Positions 49,187 through 58,495 of a DNA stretch of 64,000 nucleotides are shown piece by piece. Position 1 is the first letter of the stretch; every line of letters starts with the position of its first letter. The stretch spans positions 24,660,987 through 24,724,986 of the forward strand of contig CM026422.1 of the NCBI GenBank assembly GCA_014871385.1. The letters run 5' to 3'. This DNA is from Ceratodon purpureus. Its lineage: Eukaryota; Streptophyta; Bryopsida; Pseudoditrichales; Ditrichaceae. Both the position numbers and the translations under genes were made by a program. Below the pieces are notes generated by a model, which saw nothing but the letters and a program-made list of their open reading frames with translations, did not search any database and had not been told where the DNA came from.

Positions 49187-51232
49187 TTACCAAAAACTAA
49201 CAATTTCGTGCCCGTTGTTGAGCAATCGCCGTATGCCATCGCTCATAGCACCCATTATCAAGGCACATCCACTTGTCTCGCATTTATGGCAATAATAATG
49301 AATGAAACGAACTTTGCAAACCACACATTTCCGGCGTAACTTACTATAAGATGGGGTACAAATGATAGGTCGCCGGGGTTGTGGTGGAATGTCAGTAGGC
49401 TCGGTGGTTCTCATAGGCCACTCTCGTAACATTGACTCACACAAACCTTTTTTGAATTGGAGGTGAGTCATGGGAGGGATTGGTATTCTACGATGGAGGT
49501 TGTGATGGGCAACACAGTCCAAGTAAATGACATACATATTGACCACAGAAACATCTAAAAGGAAAAAGAATATCCTATGCCACCATTTGTGTGATCGTAC
49601 CTGACAACTATATGAGGCTCGTAGCTGGTCTGCGACGTCAACGCCCCGCATGTGAGTAGTGTACTCCAACAAAACCGGTGAAGTCTGCACTTGCTCACGG
49701 ACAGCGCCATTGCGGCGAGGAACTGTGACAACTCTCTCACAGGGCGCCTGGATAGGGTTGCTATGTGTGGAAATGAGCAGGACAGGTTTCTTGTCCTTCC
49801 ACATGACACAAGAAATTGTCCTGCTCACATGCATCTTCCACACAATTGTGCCCTGAATCACATTCTTGAATCCTGCAAGATTCTTCGAAAATCCTGGAAG
49901 ACCCGCACGGTTTGCCCGAACAGTGCCAGTGGCATAGACACCTCTAGAAAGAAGAGAGGTGAATAAACTTATGCTAGAAAAAAAGTTATCCATAGTCACA
50001 ACATGCCACCTGTTCCAAAGCCCATCAAGTAGTCTAATCACAACATTGTTAGCAAGCCTAGCATCTGCATCTGGATGGAGAGGTGGAGGAACAACATCTT
50101 CCTTTCCACAATAAATCTCAAAACTCCAAACATATTTGGAAACAGAACATGCAAGGCACCAGACTTTCAAGCCCCACTTCTGTGGTTTCTTGGGCATGTA
50201 CTGTCGGATAGGGGAGTAGGTACCCTTGTACCTTATCATCATCTCATCCACTGTTACATGCTTACCAAGATACCATGCAAGCTTGCAACGATCTCGAATA
50301 GCATTGACTAGCCACCGCGTTTGGCCTATCTTGTCATATCCCACATCACCTCTAGAAATACCATCCACATTGGTGAGGTGAAGACACCTCCTCAGTTCCT
50401 GGAATCTCTGCCTTGTACAGATTCTGGAAATAATAGGACAGTGGAACAATTTGTCCTCCATCCAATATGTGTAATAGTTAGGCTGTGGCTTCAAGCCCAT
50501 GTAGAGAGCTAAAGCCATAAAGGCGTGAAGCTCAAGAATGGTCACATTAGTCCAGAACCGACCACCTCTAATGTTTCCATTCTCACCAACTCCACAATTG
50601 GCATAGCGGTTTGTCTCATCAACAATTCTCTGTAGTATCTCCACGGTCCAGAAAAGAGAAAAGAAATACTGGAAAGTAGGCAAAGAGCGGGAATGCCTTG
50701 TAGGACCTCTTGTAGGTCCACTAAATGGATTAGGCTGTGGGTTGTAATCAAAGTTTGTGGTTCCCCAAGTCTCATCCCTAAACTCCCATTTTAGGCCATT
50801 TTGCTCTTGGATTGGCCCCACATGCTCATTGTCTCCATCACTCTCAACTTCACTCTCCATTTCAGGAAATGCCACACTGTCATTTTTGCTTTCTCCACTC
50901 TCAGAATCCGGTAAAATTTGAGTCCCATCATCATTATCTTCCCCACCATGAAAATCAGTATCAGGCATTTGCAAAGCACCCCAAGCAGCAGAGGCAGCAG
51001 CAAACATACCTAGAGCAGCAAAATGGGCTGGAGCAGCAAAATGGCCTGGAGCAGCAAACATATCCTGAGTTTCAGGCTCCTCCCCACCCATGCGGCGTTC
51101 CTCCCTGGCCCCATCCCCATAACCTCCGACCTTTGAATTCTCATGAACTCCTAGCTCTTGGTTTTCTGCGTTCTGCACAGAACTGAAGTAAACAGAGTCA
51201 CTCACATACTGAGCCGTTGCAATCAGCTGCAT
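49187..51232 (-). CDS. piggyBac transposase (element C)
   Basis: From the in-frame ATG at 51232 the protein has 681 residues. An upstream GTG (51268) also keeps the frame open but is not a plausible start, and a spliced first exon, as in element D, is possible. The order is: acidic N-terminus with FAAP/FAAL repeats (about 58-80), then the DDE_Tnp_1_7 core. Candidate catalytic Asp residues are in VTVDEMMIRYKG (D329), HVVTMDNFFSS (D415) and MRGVDVADQLRAS (D532/D535). Conserved surrounding motifs include RQYMPKKPQKWGLKVWCL and RSHKWWHRIFFFLLD. A C-terminal cysteine-rich domain CVVC...HYYCHKC...C starts near residue 636; in piggyBac it binds the terminal repeats. The frame is intact, so it may be active or recently active. 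It cuts at TTAA and reseals without footprint. Confidence 0.9.
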   Translation of the reverse strand: MQLIATAQYVSDSVYFSSVQNAENQELGVHENSKVGGYGDGAREERRMGGEEPETQDMFAAPGHFAAPAHFAALGMFAAASAAWGALQMPDTDFHGGEDNDDGTQILPDSESGESKNDSVAFPEMESEVESDGDNEHVGPIQEQNGLKWEFRDETWGTTNFDYNPQPNPFSGPTRGPTRHSRSLPTFQYFFSLFWTVEILQRIVDETNRYANCGVGENGNIRGGRFWTNVTILELHAFMALALYMGLKPQPNYYTYWMEDKLFHCPIISRICTRQRFQELRRCLHLTNVDGISRGDVGYDKIGQTRWLVNAIRDRCKLAWYLGKHVTVDEMMIRYKGTYSPIRQYMPKKPQKWGLKVWCLACSVSKYVWSFEIYCGKEDVVPPPLHPDADARLANNVVIRLLDGLWNRWHVVTMDNFFSSISLFTSLLSRGVYATGTVRANRAGLPGFSKNLAGFKNVIQGTIVWKMHVSRTISCVMWKDKKPVLLISTHSNPIQAPCERVVTVPRRNGAVREQVQTSPVLLEYTTHMRGVDVADQLRASYSCQVRSHKWWHRIFFFLLDVSVVNMYVIYLDCVAHHNLHRRIPIPPMTHLQFKKGLCESMLREWPMRTTEPTDIPPQPRRPIICTPSYSKLRRKCVVCKVRFIHYYCHKCETSGCALIMGAMSDGIRRLLNNGHEIVSFW

Positions 51233-51323
51233 GCAATGGCCTCGCCTCTCCAAGCTGAAATTAGTCACTCACATACTGATCAGTTTCACTCAGCTGCATG
51301 CAATGGCCTCGCCCCTCTAAGCT
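51200..51323. repeat. Direct duplication of about 57 bp at the transposase 5' end
   Basis: CAGCTGCATGCAATGGCCTC followed by GCC is present twice, about 68 bp apart (51225 and 51294 regions), with ACTCACATACTGA preceding each. The duplication covers the presumed start of the element C transposase and makes the true start hard to choose. Confidence 0.7.
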
Positions 51324-51920
51324 CTCCTGTTCAGAAACTCAAAAATCCCTCACTCATGTCGTTGCCCTCCCTGTTGCTCATTCTAATGACTACTACAGAC
51401 TCTGATTGATTTTGCAAAGGGAGTGCATGCTTTCCATCTCTGTAGAACTACTTTCACAACTTGACTGTTTGAAATTTCGAACCATGAATGTGTAGCACCC
51501 TTGAATTTTAGAACGTTTGATTACTGTGTAATTAGAGTAACGGAATTTGTAATTAGGAGGTACTTGGCCTACTACTGTCATGGGATTGTCAAGAATCATG
51601 GGTTAGTGCTAAACCCCTCCCTAAACCCCCTGCCCCTCCTCAATCTCCCCACATGACCGCCCACGCTGCCCACTGTGGGCCTCTTCCTCTCATTGGTTTA
51701 CACCATAGCCCGTTCTGCCCGTTTTGGATCCAAAATCAAAAATAAATTCTACAGACCACAGAAAATGGAATTTAGGGTTGAAATTTTTACCACACCTAGT
51801 TCATCCAATTTTCCACTCTCACTAAAAATTTTGACTTCAAATTCGCATTTTTACCCACTAAACAAAGATGCCCAAAACAGCAAAAACCCATTTCGGCTTT
51901 CCTGGATTTTTAGGGGTTAA

Positions 51921-52259
51921 CAACTCCGATGGCTGTGGAGTGTCGAGGTCCTCTCGTTTCCGCTTCATTGAAGTTTCAGAGCAGACATTCCTCTCAGATA
52001 GCATTGTGCCAGGGGTGAATTGACAAACAATGGTTTTGCTAAAGCCCTCCAATGGATCATTTACGTTAGTTGATATTCCGCAGGACTGAAATGATAATTT
52101 TCCTGCGAGCATACTCCCTTGTGAAACATTATCCGGCACTGAAAAACTGTTGTCGGAAATACTTAATAATCGCTCAATGTTATCCCACTCACACTTGTCA
52201 GACGCAATATCTCCCTTTGGAGTTTCTCTCTCCATCTGTGCGGATGTGTCCTCTTCGGC
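51921..52259 (-). pseudogene. 5' half of the acidic-protein gene split by element C
   Basis: From ATG 52262 (MAEEDTSAQMERETPKGDIA) the minus-strand frame runs through DKCEWDNIERLLSISDNSFS and MKRKREDLDTPQPSEL up to the TTAA target at 51917-51920. It then reads into element C and stops at 51858. It is Ser/Glu-rich with a basic KRKR patch. The 3' half lies at 47133-47436. The gene is disrupted as it stands; whether the element could be spliced out with cryptic sites in its ends is unknown. No family was recognised. Confidence 0.55.
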
Positions 52260-52274
52260 CATGGAAACAAACAA

Positions 52275-54780
52275 CTCAAAGTTTGTTTAAGTAGCGCAAA
52301 ACAACAAATCTCAATAAATCGTCACCAGCCTACGACATAGTAATTCTCACATCGACAAGAAATGCAGAAAGAATGTTAGGACCACAGGGTTTTTCTATCC
52401 TCAGATCTGCATGCATAGTAAATGAAAAGAGTCATTTAAAGTAATAGTTACACTACTAAAGGTTCTTATTAACGTTCACCTAATTGAAATTAAAGTCTCT
52501 GTGTGTGCATGTGACAGAGTTTCTCTGGAATTAGAACCTTCTAGCATATATATTATCAACTATCACACATTGTCTGTATGAGTAGGTGTTTACTTTATTT
52601 CTTTTTGAGATGTAAACATGTCATCACGTAATTGAAATAACTTGTGAACACAATTAATAGAAACAATTAATCAAAGTATTCTCTGTATGTGTAAATTACA
52701 ATAGAATAGCGTATAACACAATGCTTTGGGAAGTAAATTTCAGAATTCACCATCCAGTGCAAAAATTCTATTCTTTCACCTTGTTTCAAAATGTATATAA
52801 TTAAAAAACAAATACTAAATATCCATGTATTTTCATGAAAATGTATTTGCTACTATTCTCTCTCATATTTTGAATAGTACATTATTCAACTAATCATGTT
52901 TACGATGAAATAAAATATTTTAGGAGCAATTTAAAATAAAGACATTAATGTTTAGGATTAAGAGATTAATATATTTGAAGCTACACACATTGAAAGTGCT
53001 CGTATTCTTATGAAGGTGTTCAGTATAACCCAACACATGTATTATAATTTGTGTGATATGTCCAATCATCATGTGCTATAACATATTTTAAATTGCCAAC
53101 ACTAATCATCAATTGTCATCCTTTAGTATAAAAAATGAATATTTATTTTGTAATTTACTAGTGAATTTCGTTAACATACTTACTTACTTCGACGCCGTTG
53201 TTCCATTTCTCCAGAAACTAACTTCTCTCCTGTACTCGTCAACTGACTCCTTCCCCAATCAAAACCAACCCCACCCCCCATCCACTTTCATCCAAACCCA
53301 CACATTCCCCCACGCTGAATTTTTATTTTCTCCATCAATTTCTATTTATATATATGTATTTTTATATATACAAATACATATATTATAACATAGTACATTG
53401 GTCGTTCATGTGGAACCAACTTCAATAGGAGTGTTCGCTATTTAGAGTTTTGTTTGTCATCCACAAATTCCTACAAATAATTGTGGTTCAAATATTGAAT
53501 TACAAAGTTTTATGGTATAAATTGACAATTAGTGATTAGAATTTGTTAAACTGAGAATTAAAGAAAATATATGATTCTACCAACGTACATTAGACACGGT
53601 CACAAAAAATTAGAGTTCAGTGGTATTTCTAAAAGAGGTTGTTTCCCAAACTACAAAACATGTAAGTACAAAACATATAACTTGCAATCGCAAACCAACT
53701 AATTTTACTAACATAGTTTTATACAAATATTCAAACACTACATAAGCTTCAATACTATTAAAGTCGCAACACACTGTATGTTGACGAAGGTTCATATGAG
53801 ACTTATGATATTGAACTTCGTAAACCTTAAATATCTGCACGTTTAGTCCGTAATAAATTCTAACGTTGTTTTTAAAATAACTATATATCTTAAAAACTAA
53901 TGTACTTAGGTATTACTTAACTGTTTTAGACGTTGTAAGATTCTAAATTAAAGACATTAAGATTTACTATGGATTAAGTCAGGATGTATGAGCATCATTG
54001 TTCTTACATAACCATAAGTTAAATAAAAGAGTAAAGAACTATCAGAAAAAAATGATAGAGTGAATTATATAGGAAGAGGCAATTTTAAAGTATGTTATAA
54101 TTCCTTAAATTAATACCATGCAGTATTTACAGTTGAGTGTGTTAAAATTAACTTCAATATATATAACTCCCATGACTGCTTCCATTATAAATGATTCACA
54201 TGGGCACTTCTTTTATGCGGGATATTAGCATACTCACAGAAGATTAAAAGTCTGAGTATGGTTGTTGTGGTCGAATTTGTGGTAAGAAGTTTAATACCGA
54301 TTGCATCAATTTGGGATTTTTTTCGTACTATATGGCTTCCAGTACAACCTATATTTTATATTAAAAATTTTAAACATGATATACATGCACGGGAGGCATT
54401 GTCTCTTTTGACACGCATGAGTATTAAGAACACCAAAAGAAGGTATAATTAAGGTTCCCTCGTTCAGTCTAAATGTTTATAAAGTCATAAGTATCTGAGC
54501 TGCTAGTATACTACTGTTAATAGTGAGGACAGTGTTTTAATCCAAATGTCTCAATGTATGCATTAAGATTTTATAGGAAGAAAAGAAAAAAACAACCTAA
54601 GTTAATATCCGCTATATTCTGTTTTTCCCATACTTAGAGACGGCACTTCCAAAAAAATAAAAAAATAATTGAAACAGGGGTCAACGTTAAACTTGGAACT
54701 CCACCACATGTGGCTAGATTCGGTCGCCACAAAGATCCTATCCGCGGTAGGTGTAAGCTTTATTAATTAGACAAGCCATC
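52275..54780. other. AT-rich intergenic DNA
   Basis: No supported gene. Open frames are short and A/T-driven. Confidence 0.5.
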
Positions 54781-54782
54781 CT

Positions 54783-55024
54783 CTATGACTTGTCGCTGTA
54801 GGAAGGGTCCGAGGTAGCGTCAGACAAGCACATAAGCGGAGTAGAATTTTGATCTCCATTGTATTCGGTGAACTCTGTTTCGGGAGAGACTGCGACGTGG
54901 TCAAAGTGTTCCTTGAAATCATCGTCGAAGAAGTCGTTGTATTGGACTCGGACTTTGGCTGCGCTCGCAAAGGCGACTTGTTGATTCTTACTCTTCCGCT
55001 ACCGAGAAGATGATGCTTCAAGTC
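54783..55024 (-). pseudogene. Probable last exon of an acidic-protein gene, with in-frame TAG
   Basis: After a good acceptor (TTTCCCACCGCAG) the minus strand reads, apart from one TAG, SKNQQVAFASAAKVRVQYND, FFDDDFKEHFDHVAVSPETE, FTEYNGDQNS to a TAG at 54783. Composition changes from the AT-rich flanks to clearly codon-structured sequence. It may belong to the gene split by element C or be separate. Function unknown. Confidence 0.35.
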
Positions 55025-55556
55025 CTGCGGTGGGAAATTATGTTTTTAAAAAGAGTAAATATTACATCCTTCCTAGAAAATATAATGTTTAATAAAGTCT
55101 CAAAAGTAAGATGACTATTGTAACATATAAAAATATTGTTGCAGAGCCACACAATAGAGTTTGTTTTCTTAAAGATAAACCAAATTAATCTATTTTTTTA
55201 TAAATCAAAATGAAATAAAGTATCAACTTTATGAAGGACTGTAAACATGTTTTTGAAGTTTGAACACTATGATCATATCATTAGTTTTATTTTGCTTTCT
55301 AAATATTTGGAATAGTACTTTTTGAGAAGTGAGCTATTAGATCCGGTGACTAGATTTGCCAAGATATAATAGAAAAATAAGTAAAATCTGCTTCCTATAA
55401 TAATAAGGGTACTAAAGCAATTTTTTGTCTCAAATTAGCAAATCATTTCAGGACATAAAATTAGTGAAAAAATAAGAAGTGAGGTTGGATGAATAATTTT
55501 TATTTTCTAATTTAGACAATGCTTTTTATCACTTGTGACCTCATGCACTGAAAATT

Positions 55557-55692
55557 AATACACCAATAATTGCAATAAAGTATTATACCAATAATTGCAA
55601 TAAAGTAATATACTAATAGCATATACATCAACTGCAATAAAGTAATACACTAATAGCATATACATCAACTGCAATAAAGTAATACACCAATA
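55557..55692. repeat. Tandem repeats (25-bp and 37-bp units)
   Basis: Two copies of a 25-bp unit (ACCAATAATTGCAATAAAGT) are followed by two copies of a 37-bp unit sharing the GCAATAAAGTAATA part (ACTAATAGCATATACATCAA). Confidence 0.8.
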
Positions 55693-55694
55693 AA

Positions 55695-56865
55695 GCTTTT
55701 AAATTGTAAATGCCTTCTTCATAGTGTTTTTATGTTTAATCTTATTTTTATTTTAGATAGAAAGCAATTCTTATTAATAGTAAGTGTAGATCACATCCAA
55801 ATTGCAGATGATAATGCAGCATTAAGAAGTTCATAAACCTTTAAGTTATGATGAATTTATTTTAGCTATGTACTAAAATAATATTTTTGAAGATCTTTCT
55901 TATTGTTATATTTAAAAAAATAACGATTTTCAGTCAGTTAAAATTTTACATTAATAATGATAGTTTCAAAGCATTTTTAAATAAATCATAGGTATAAAAC
56001 TTTAGCTATTAAATGTTATATAATAAAGTGTACAAGACGTTTTCAAAAGCATATGAAGACATGATAAGTACCTTTTAGAGACCTTTCTTAAGACCTTTTG
56101 ATTAATTTCTGAATACTTTTTGAAGATTTTTTGAATCCCTTTTAAATACTTCTTTAATATTTAATTTTTAAAAGGATTTGCAAATCCTTCTAAATACATC
56201 TTATAAATCTATTGTCTTTAGAGGCATTTTGTAGAATATGTTATCTTGTAATGTGAATTTAAAGAATATATAATATATTCAAATTTTTAATTTGAAAAAT
56301 AAAATATTTCCATATATATCTGTACATAAATAATTATTTATTATGGTAATTATTTAAGTACAATATGTATCCATTTATAACACTTGTATTTCACTTATAC
56401 TAGGCATTTAAATTATAGTCAATTTCTATAGAAAAAAATAAAAAATAATAAATGTTGACTAAGAACATACTAAAGCTGTACATTAGATATAGTAAGAATA
56501 TTTTAAACATTCTATTCAATTACATATCATTAATTGAAAATTATTTTAAAGAGTGCTTAGAAATCCGGAGAAAAACAATGAACTTTGTAAATCAACTATG
56601 TCTAATATATAATGGAAGGTCATTTAAAATAAGAACTTACATTCATTGTAGTAAACAAGAACCTTACATTCATCAAATGAAACATATTTGAAGAATAATC
56701 TATATAAAAGAAAATACAATTATACATATGCAATGGAAGGTTTATAGTCCACACATACATTTGAATTCATATAATGAAAACAATATATTCAACATTATGC
56801 ATTTCTCTATACACAAAGAAAAGTGATAAGATATAAAATCTAATTAGCACCATAAAATCTCTCAG
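55695..56865. other. AT-rich intergenic DNA
   Basis: Only A/T-driven short frames. It lies downstream of the 2-oxoglutarate dioxygenase-like gene and may include its 3' untranslated region. Confidence 0.5.
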
Positions 56866-56997
56866 AATCTAGCCAACTCCTAGTAAAACGGTCATTAATA
56901 CCGTCACGGAGTTTTTGCTCCAATAAATTGTAACCCTGGAAAAATGTACAACTCTGAAACAACGCAATACTCAGTTGTTTTATTGATCCAATAGTCT
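56848..56997 (-). pseudogene. 3' end of the TET/JBP-like gene, left side of element D
   Basis: Directly outside the TTAA target (56998-57001) the minus strand continues the reading frame interrupted at 62796: KTIGSIKQLSIALFQSCTFF, then a charged helix LLEQKLRDGINDRFTRSW and a TAG at about 56848. The segment after the distal His normally carries the Arg that contacts 2-oxoglutarate. Here the position reads Gln (CAA, one transition from CGA), so that residue seems lost. Confidence 0.7.
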
Positions 56998-57589
56998 TTA
57001 ACCCCTAATCGGCCATCATCAAATTTCATCAAAATTGTCCAAAATCTGTCATTTCTAATGCAACTGAAATTGATTAAAGGAAATTAGCAATTTCCAAACT
57101 TTAACCGTAGGATCTTAGAGTAAACCTCTTCAAGAAGTTTCTATAATTTTTTTAGCAATTTTGACCGCACGGATGTGAAGATTATAGCATTTAAACTTTG
57201 AAGAAAAACTTTTTTTGATATTACCCAAGGAGATTACCTTTGTTTGACTACTTGAAAACTGAAATTTTCCCACTACAGAAGTTGGGGGTTTTTGATATTT
57301 AGGAAGATAACCTTTATAGGAACATGTATACCAAATTTGAAACATAGAAAATGAATATAAAATGTCAAAAACAAGCATGCAAAGAAAGTAGGGTACAAGG
57401 CCCTCGAAATGAATGTTCTTGGTTGGAAATTCATTGCCGCCATAATTTTTAAATTTTAGGCAATCCAAACGGTGAAAGTATTAGTCTTCACATGAACTCT
57501 TGCAATATAAAAAAAAAAACATAAAAATATATCAATAGTACAAAGAGATGTGCAAATTCAGGTAAATCAGAATGTTTTGAAGGTTGGGC

Positions 57590-58010
57590 AGTGGATACAG
57601 GCCTGGGAGGCCAATTCCCAGGCGTGTCCACTGGCCCTTGCCCTGGCCCCGTCATCCCAGCCCTCATAAGCCCCCCCTCCCCGCCCACCCCTCTTCCCCC
57701 ACTCAAGACCCCCTCGCATCCCGATCCCGGCCTCTGTGCCTCCCTGTCCCTGGGCACGGTGGCCCATTCCCCGCGCTGCCCCTGATGCCCACCCCGCCCC
57801 GTCCCTGACGTCCGCCCCGCCTTCTCCCGATGCTCCATCCGCCCTTCAGGCCCGGCCCGCCACTGAGCTCCGCCCCGCCTGTGATGCCCGCCCTGCGTCA
57901 GAGGCTGCCTTCCTGGCTCAGCCCACCTCGCCCTCGCTCCCAGGGGCTTCAGGCTCCATATGCATGGCCCCTGCCCTACCCCTTGCACCTCTCCCTCGTC
58001 CCTATCTTCC
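57590..58010. other. GC-rich island inside element D
   Basis: A C-rich (plus strand) stretch, far above the local GC level, with repeated CCCGCCC and CCCTGCC words. The 166-codon frame across it on the minus strand is composition-driven and not a gene. It resembles in composition the Gly-rich coding patch at 60430-61060, and may be a duplicated or captured piece. Confidence 0.5.
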
Positions 58011-58495
58011 CTCCCCCATCAGTGACTGTATTTTTTGACATTTGAAATTTTTGACATTGTAGTATTTTCAAAACTTTTTATGTTATATTTTATTTCCTCA
58101 ATTCCCTTCTGCCTATAATTATAATTTCAGTTTCTAATAAGACCAAAGTCATTATAACGTCCACCAAAATTGACATATAATGTATTTGAAAACTTTATTT
58201 CACCAATGAAATCTTGTGATTAGAAATTTTGAAACAAATAAAGATTCCAGTAAAAAAATTGTAAGCCAAACTTTGTTTACAAGTCGACGGAAAAAAAGAA
58301 GTCCATTGATATGGAAGGAAGATGGGAAGATTCGAACAAAGATAAAAAAAAAATGTACCGCCAATATGTAGTAATGAAATTTATTTCCTATTCTTACTTT
58401 TACTAAATATGATTTTGAATGGATAAAGCATAACAATATTATACCTAAAGAATGAAGGATATAAAACACCAAATCAATGATCATAATTACTCATA

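Larger units (their letters stand above)
47441..51916. mobile_element. piggyBac element C (4476 bp), transposase-bearing
   Basis: TTAA at 47437-47440 and 51917-51920 flanks 15-bp perfect inverted repeats CCCCTAAAAATCCAG. The transposase gene is on the minus strand (49187-51232). Subterminal blocks AACCGTAGGATCTT (47552-47565, offset 111) and ATTTGTGAGATTATAATGTT (47621-47640, offset 180) recur in elements A, B and D. The element also carries a GC-rich palindrome (47795-47921) and a GC-rich patch to about 48200, probably a nested insertion. It sits inside a coding exon of a minus-strand gene. Confidence 0.9.

Noticed and set aside
18642-55024. TAG might encode glutamine in this organism, since several long frames are broken only by TAG
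   Set aside because: The intact genes (both transposases, the 1076-residue protein, EPFL) have no internal TAG, and the EPFL gene ends with TAG. Decay at CAG codons explains the pattern better.
55557-55692. CRISPR-like array of repeats
   Set aside because: Plant nuclear context; units are directly tandem without unique spacers, so this is an ordinary tandem repeat.
57488-57988. 166-codon minus-strand frame in the GC-rich island of element D
   Set aside because: High GC leaves few stops in any frame; both strands are open and composition is low-complexity, with no domain.
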